A DNA stretch of 17,224 nucleotides from contig UQWQ01000045.1 of the NCBI GenBank assembly GCA_900544755.1, positions 1 to 17,224 on the forward strand. The letters are read 5' to 3'. A program made the translations under genes and the position numbers. The notes beneath the pieces were generated by a model. The model was not told the DNA's origin. It was given only the letters and a program-made list of their open reading frames with translations, and made no database searches. The DNA is from an uncultured Collinsella sp. (GTDB lineage: Bacteria; Actinomycetota; Coriobacteriia; Coriobacteriales; Coriobacteriaceae). Within the stretch, counting starts at the first letter, position 1. Each line of letters opens with the position of its first letter. Shown piece by piece: positions 13,989-17,224 of the stretch.

Positions 13989-15203
13989 ATGTCACAAGTT
14001 TCTAACACCTCGTTTACAACGACGGTTTCATCAAACGCCATGGCCGTGGTGGACTATCTGTCCAAAAGCATGATGTCGGCGCTGCCGTTTATTGTTTGCG
14101 CGGCGTTGTTCCGCACCGCCGCCGTCATTATGGGCGAAGGCATGCTGGGCCTGTGGTCTGCCGATTCCGAAATCTATCGCCTGTTCTACAGTTGGCTCTA
14201 TAACGCCGGCTACTACTTTTTGCCCATTTATCTTGGTTGGGCGGCCGCCCGCCAGCTTGGTTGCTCGGAGCAGCTGGGCATGATGCTGGGCGGCGTATTG
14301 ATTGCGCCCGATCTGCTTAAGCTCGTCGATGCCGCATCGACGACGGGGGCAGCGATGACTTTCGTGTATGGTCTGCTTCCCGCGCCGGTCAACGATTACA
14401 CAACGACTGTTATTCCGGTTCTCATTTCGGTACCCGTGCTATGGCGAGCGGAGTGTTTCTTCCAGCGCGTTATCCCTAAGGCCGTGGCGTTTTCGTTCGT
14501 TCCGTTTGCGACCATGCTCGTCATGGTTCCGGTTTCGCTGTGTATCACGGCGCCGGCGGGCAGCTATTTGGGCATGCTGTTGGGCCAGCTTATGTTTATG
14601 CTTGGCAATTCCGGCGGCATCGTGTCGCTGCTCACGCTCATGGGGCTTGCCGCGGGCTGGGAGTTCCTAAAGATCGCGGGCGTCAGCAACGTTGTCCTAT
14701 CGCTCGCCTATGCGCAGTTTATGAGTGTGGGAACGGATTCGTGCATCCTGATCGCCGCGACGATGGCAACGTTCGCCGTTTGGGGCATGCCTTTTGGCGC
14801 GTCGCTCCGCGTTGCGGATAAGGACGAGAAGGCGCTCATGCTGGGCTATTCAATCTCGGGTATTCTTGGCGGCGTAAGCGAGCCAGCGCTGTACGGATGC
14901 GGCTTTAAATATGGCAGGTGTCTGACGTGCATGGCCGTTGGCGGCGCCGTCGGAGGACTTGTTGCGGCCGTAGGCCACGTTACGGCTTATACCATCGGTA
15001 TGACGAATGTTCTTATGGTCATTGGCTTTGCCACGGGCGGCATCTCGAATCTGCTGTGGTGCTGCGCTGCCGGCGGCGCAGCATTTGCGGTGTCTGCGGC
15101 GCTGAGCTGCTGTTTTGGCGTGGTGCCGGCGAAGGGGCAGGTGACGGGGGACGGAGCCGATTTGCCCGAAACCTCGAAGAGCGTGGCCGAGGCAAGCGCA
15201 TAA
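13989..15203 (+). CDS. Orphan PTS EIIC-like membrane permease, glucose/sucrose/beta-glucoside superfamily
   Basis: PTS EIIC subunits carry sugars across the membrane while EIIB phosphorylates them. The 404-residue protein has about ten hydrophobic segments. Family landmarks are YYFLPIYLGWAAARQLG, MMLGGVLIAPDL, the VIPVLISV stretch and GVSEPALYGCGFKY (295-308), where Glu298 matches the substrate-binding GITEP motif. No EIIB cysteine domain and no EIIA domain are fused, and none is encoded nearby. The GLH-type motif expected before the last third reads GLAAGWEF (219-226), so the conserved His is missing. It may use EIIB/EIIA proteins from elsewhere, or may have lost PTS function. The ATG at 13989 follows AAAGG (13978-13982). 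An in-frame ATG at 13965, inside the palindromic repeat, has AAAGGGA upstream and would add eight residues. Substrate unknown. Confidence 0.8.
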   Translation: MSQVSNTSFTTTVSSNAMAVVDYLSKSMMSALPFIVCAALFRTAAVIMGEGMLGLWSADSEIYRLFYSWLYNAGYYFLPIYLGWAAARQLGCSEQLGMMLGGVLIAPDLLKLVDAASTTGAAMTFVYGLLPAPVNDYTTTVIPVLISVPVLWRAECFFQRVIPKAVAFSFVPFATMLVMVPVSLCITAPAGSYLGMLLGQLMFMLGNSGGIVSLLTLMGLAAGWEFLKIAGVSNVVLSLAYAQFMSVGTDSCILIAATMATFAVWGMPFGASLRVADKDEKALMLGYSISGILGGVSEPALYGCGFKYGRCLTCMAVGGAVGGLVAAVGHVTAYTIGMTNVLMVIGFATGGISNLLWCCAAGGAAFAVSAALSCCFGVVPAKGQVTGDGADLPETSKSVAEASA

Positions 15204-15208
15204 ACCTG

Positions 15209-15238
15209 TGCGACAAAGGGACGGTCCCGCATGTCGCA
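15209..15238 (+). repeat. Palindromic element, copy 2, just after the EIIC-like gene
   Basis: TGCGACA (15209-15215) pairs with TGTCGCA (15232-15238), and the core has a perfect GGGAC-G-GTCCC stem (15218-15228). Compared with copy 1, the third arm base is C instead of T and its partner is G instead of A. The pairing is therefore kept by a double change. It starts five bases after the stop codon of the EIIC-like gene. Confidence 0.75.
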
Positions 15239-15242
15239 TTCC

Positions 15243-15275
15243 AAGGCCGTGGCCCGTGTGGGTTGCGGCCTTTTT
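15243..15275 (+). terminator. Intrinsic terminator after the EIIC-like gene
   Basis: AAGGCCG (15243-15249) pairs with CGGCCTT (15266-15272), with an inner CCC/GGG pair (15253-15255 with 15260-15262). The T-run TTTTT (15271-15275) overlaps the end of the stem. It closes the transcription unit that ends with the EIIC-like gene and perhaps the whole fab operon. Confidence 0.8.
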
Positions 15276-15301
15276 GTATCTGGGAGACAAAGTGGCTACA
15301 C

Positions 15302-15307
15302 TACAAT
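15302..15307 (+). promoter_or_regulatory. Candidate -10 box for the cation transporter gene
   Basis: TACAAT matches the -10 consensus at five of six positions and lies between the terminator and the transporter start. The best -35 at normal spacing is poor (CTGGGA, 15280-15285). Transcription near 15314 would give a leader of about 35 bases. Confidence 0.35.
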
Positions 15308-15348
15308 CCGTTTGAGCAATAGATATATAGGTAGTACCGTGGGGGCGG

Positions 15349-16509
15349 ATGCAGATGGTCGAGTGGATTGTTCGTCGTGCGCAGGGCGACCGTGCACGCG
15401 TGGGAACGTTGACGGGTATGGTGTGTATTCTCGCCAATGTGGCACTATGCGCTGCGAAGGGTGCAATTGGCGTGCTGTCGGGATCGGTTTCAATCGTGGC
15501 GGACGCTATGAACAACCTGTCTGATGCCAGCTCGAACATCGTGAGCGTGCTTGGCTTTAAGCTGGCGGGCAAGCCGGCAGACCCCGAGCATCCTTACGGC
15601 CATGGCCGCTACGAGTATCTCTCGGGTCTGGTCGTGGCGGCGCTCGTGCTGCTGATCGGCCTTGAGCTTATCAAGTCCTCGGTTGAGCGCGTCATCCACC
15701 CCGAACCTGTCGAGTTCTCGCTTGCCCTGGTGGCAGTCCTTGCGCTTTCGATGGTCGTAAAGCTTTGGATGGCGGCCCTCAACCAAAAACTCGGCGATCG
15801 CATTGAGTCCGAGACGCTGCATGCGACCGCGCAGGATTCCAAGAACGATGTTCTAGCCACGGGCGCCGTGTTGGCGTGCGCGATTGTTTCGCAGGTGACG
15901 CATATCAATCTAGATGCATGGGTCGGCCTTGCCGTTGGCGCCTATATTGGCTGGAGCGGCTTTGAACTCATCCAGGATACGGTGAGCCCGCTTTTGGGCC
16001 AGGCGCCCGATCCTAAGCTGGTCAAGCACATTCGAGACAAAATCATGAGCTACCCCGGCGTTTTGGGCGTTCACGATTTGATGGTTCACGACTACGGCCC
16101 AGGCAGAAAGTTCGCAAGTGCCCACGCCGAGATGGCGGCTGAGGCCAGCCCGCTGGAAAGTCACGACACGCTCGACAACATTGAACAGGCATTTAGGAAC
16201 GAAGACGGCATGATTGTCACGCTCCATTACGACCCCATCGTGACCGACGATCCAAAGGTGGCGAGCATGCGTCTGCGCGTCAACGCTATGGCTCAAGAGA
16301 TTGATAGCCGCCTCTCGATCCACGACCTACGCTGTGTTCCGGGCCCCACGCACACCAACGTGATCTTTGACTGCGTGCGTCCCTCGGATCTGCAGATGAG
16401 TGCCGAAGACTTAAAGCACGCGCTGGCACAACGGGTCGAATCGGAATATCCCAAGTCGATTGCCAAGATCACGATCGACGAAGACTACGTAGGGCATACT
16501 CACGAGTAA
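15349..16509 (+). CDS. Cation diffusion facilitator family transporter with an extra C-terminal domain
   Basis: CDF proteins are dimeric antiporters that export divalent metals such as zinc, iron or manganese in exchange for protons. The 386-residue protein has about six membrane segments in residues 20-210. Transport-site candidates are Asn55 and Asp59 in DAMNNLSDASSN (52-63) and Asp163 and Asp167 in QDSKNDVLAT (162-171). The loop motif HPYGHGRYEYLSG (81-93) is typical. A cytoplasmic dimerisation domain follows (about 212-295), then another 90 residues with HDLRCVPGPTHTNVIFDCVRP, which looks like a second ferredoxin-like unit. CDF proteins of about 300 residues lack that part. The N-x3-D/D-x3-D site does not settle the metal. 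ATG 15349 is used; ATG 15355 is better spaced from GGGGGCGG (15341-15348) and is possible. Confidence 0.9.
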   Translation: MQMVEWIVRRAQGDRARVGTLTGMVCILANVALCAAKGAIGVLSGSVSIVADAMNNLSDASSNIVSVLGFKLAGKPADPEHPYGHGRYEYLSGLVVAALVLLIGLELIKSSVERVIHPEPVEFSLALVAVLALSMVVKLWMAALNQKLGDRIESETLHATAQDSKNDVLATGAVLACAIVSQVTHINLDAWVGLAVGAYIGWSGFELIQDTVSPLLGQAPDPKLVKHIRDKIMSYPGVLGVHDLMVHDYGPGRKFASAHAEMAAEASPLESHDTLDNIEQAFRNEDGMIVTLHYDPIVTDDPKVASMRLRVNAMAQEIDSRLSIHDLRCVPGPTHTNVIFDCVRPSDLQMSAEDLKHALAQRVESEYPKSIAKITIDEDYVGHTHE

Positions 16510-16548
16510 GGCTGTGCCGGCAAAGCAGGTTATGCAGAAGGGGAGAGC

Positions 16549-17175
16549 ATGAAGAAGCTGTATCTACTCCGCCACGGTCAGACGGAGTTCAACGTCAAAA
16601 AGCTGGTCCAGGGCCGCTGCGATTCTCCGTTGACCGATCTGGGCCGCAAGCAAGCGGGAATGGCAGCCGCATGGCTCAAAGCCCACGGCGTCGTCCCCGA
16701 CAAAGTGGTCTCTTCGCCCTTAGGCCGAGCCATGGACACGGCAAGTCTCGTCGCAACCGAACTCCTCGGCCGGGATGCAGCAGTCGAGCCCTGCGAAGGC
16801 ATCATCGAGCGCAGCTACGGCACCTTCGAAGAAGGCCCCCACGACGCCCTACCCACCGACGTCTGGGACCCCGGCGAGGACCTGATCCCATTTGGCGGAG
16901 AAGGAAGCCATGCCCTGCAGGAGCGCATGGTGGGCACCCTCACCAATCTCATGGGCGCCGAGGGCATCGAAACACTCCTAGCAGTAAGCCACGGCAGCGC
17001 CAGCCGCCAATTCATCAAGGCTGCAGCCCCAGAGGACTTCGAGCTCCCAACAAAACTCCCCAACTGCGCCATCATGATCTTCGATTTTGATGAGGCAAAG
17101 CTACGAGCAGAGGGCGAGCCAATGCAATGCAAGTTCACCCTCCAGCAAATAGTGGACCCCCAACAAAGTCATTAG
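16549..17175 (+). CDS. Histidine phosphatase (phosphoglycerate mutase-like) family protein
   Basis: The family transfers phosphate through a phospho-histidine. The 208-residue protein has LRHGQTEFN (7-15) with nucleophile His9, CDSPLTDLGRKQA, the SSPLGRAMDTA segment with its conserved Arg, the probable acid Glu87 in IIERSYGTFEE, and the second catalytic His148 in AVSHGSASRQF. These features fit a small broad-specificity phosphatase rather than the glycolytic mutase, which is longer. The substrate cannot be told. The ATG at 16549 follows GAAGGGGAG (16537-16545), 39 bases after the transporter gene, so the two may be co-transcribed. Codon use differs from its neighbours, with many CTA, CGA, CCA, GGA, GTA and ATA codons. 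Confidence 0.9.
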   Translation: MKKLYLLRHGQTEFNVKKLVQGRCDSPLTDLGRKQAGMAAAWLKAHGVVPDKVVSSPLGRAMDTASLVATELLGRDAAVEPCEGIIERSYGTFEEGPHDALPTDVWDPGEDLIPFGGEGSHALQERMVGTLTNLMGAEGIETLLAVSHGSASRQFIKAAAPEDFELPTKLPNCAIMIFDFDEAKLRAEGEPMQCKFTLQQIVDPQQSH

Positions 17176-17224
17176 CCTGAACGAGCAGAGTTAAGCAGAC
17201 ATCAACGTGTCGTCTCCCGAGCTT

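Noticed and set aside
12056..14041. A 661-residue minus-strand frame opposite accDA
   Set aside because: Shadow of a GC-rich coding strand. It is rich in His, Arg and Ala, matches no family pattern, and the opposite strand encodes AccDA with all expected motifs.
17176..17224. The tail after the phosphatase gene
   Set aside because: Only 49 bases are present, with no hairpin, promoter or coding start that can be supported.

Overview
The window looks like a chromosomal segment from a Coriobacteriia actinobacterium, most likely Collinsella or a close relative. This is inferred from the high GC content, the strong codon bias, the TTG starts on ribosomal genes, and a Firmicutes-like fatty-acid operon next to an actinobacterial-style str operon. 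No 16S gene is present to confirm it. Every gene looks intact, and no tRNA, rRNA, CRISPR array or transposase was seen.

Region 1 (1-3760) is translation machinery. A leader with hairpins and a good sigma70-type promoter (TTGACG-17-TATCCT) precedes rpsL, rpsG, fusA and rpsJ. A strong intrinsic terminator closes the unit right after rpsJ. tuf is absent after fusA, and rpsJ is cut off from the rest of the S10 cluster.

Region 2 (3818-13948) is lipid synthesis. birA, a biotin-protein ligase without a DNA-binding domain, points left. Diverging from it is a complete type II fatty-acid synthesis operon: fabH-acpP-fabK-fabD-fabG-fabF-accB-fabZ-accC-accDA. The last gene fuses both carboxyltransferase subunits. 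BirA would biotinylate AccB; AccB, AccC and AccDA make malonyl-CoA; FabD and FabH start chains on AcpP; FabF, FabG, FabZ and FabK elongate them. The divergent intergenic region holds two copies of a 19-bp sequence (one mismatch) that look like operators for an unidentified regulator. The order matches the streptococcal operon, but no fabT is present.

Region 3 (13949-17224) is accessory membrane and metabolic genes. An orphan PTS EIIC-like permease is bracketed by two copies of a roughly 30-bp palindrome whose arms differ by a compensatory base-pair change. A terminator follows, then a cation diffusion facilitator with an extra C-terminal domain, then a histidine phosphatase with codon use unlike its neighbours.

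The items most worth a second look are the paired fabH operator-like repeats, the covarying palindromes around the EIIC gene, the AccDA fusion, the natural Arg at RpsL position 88, and the inverted repeat that embraces the rpsL promoter.
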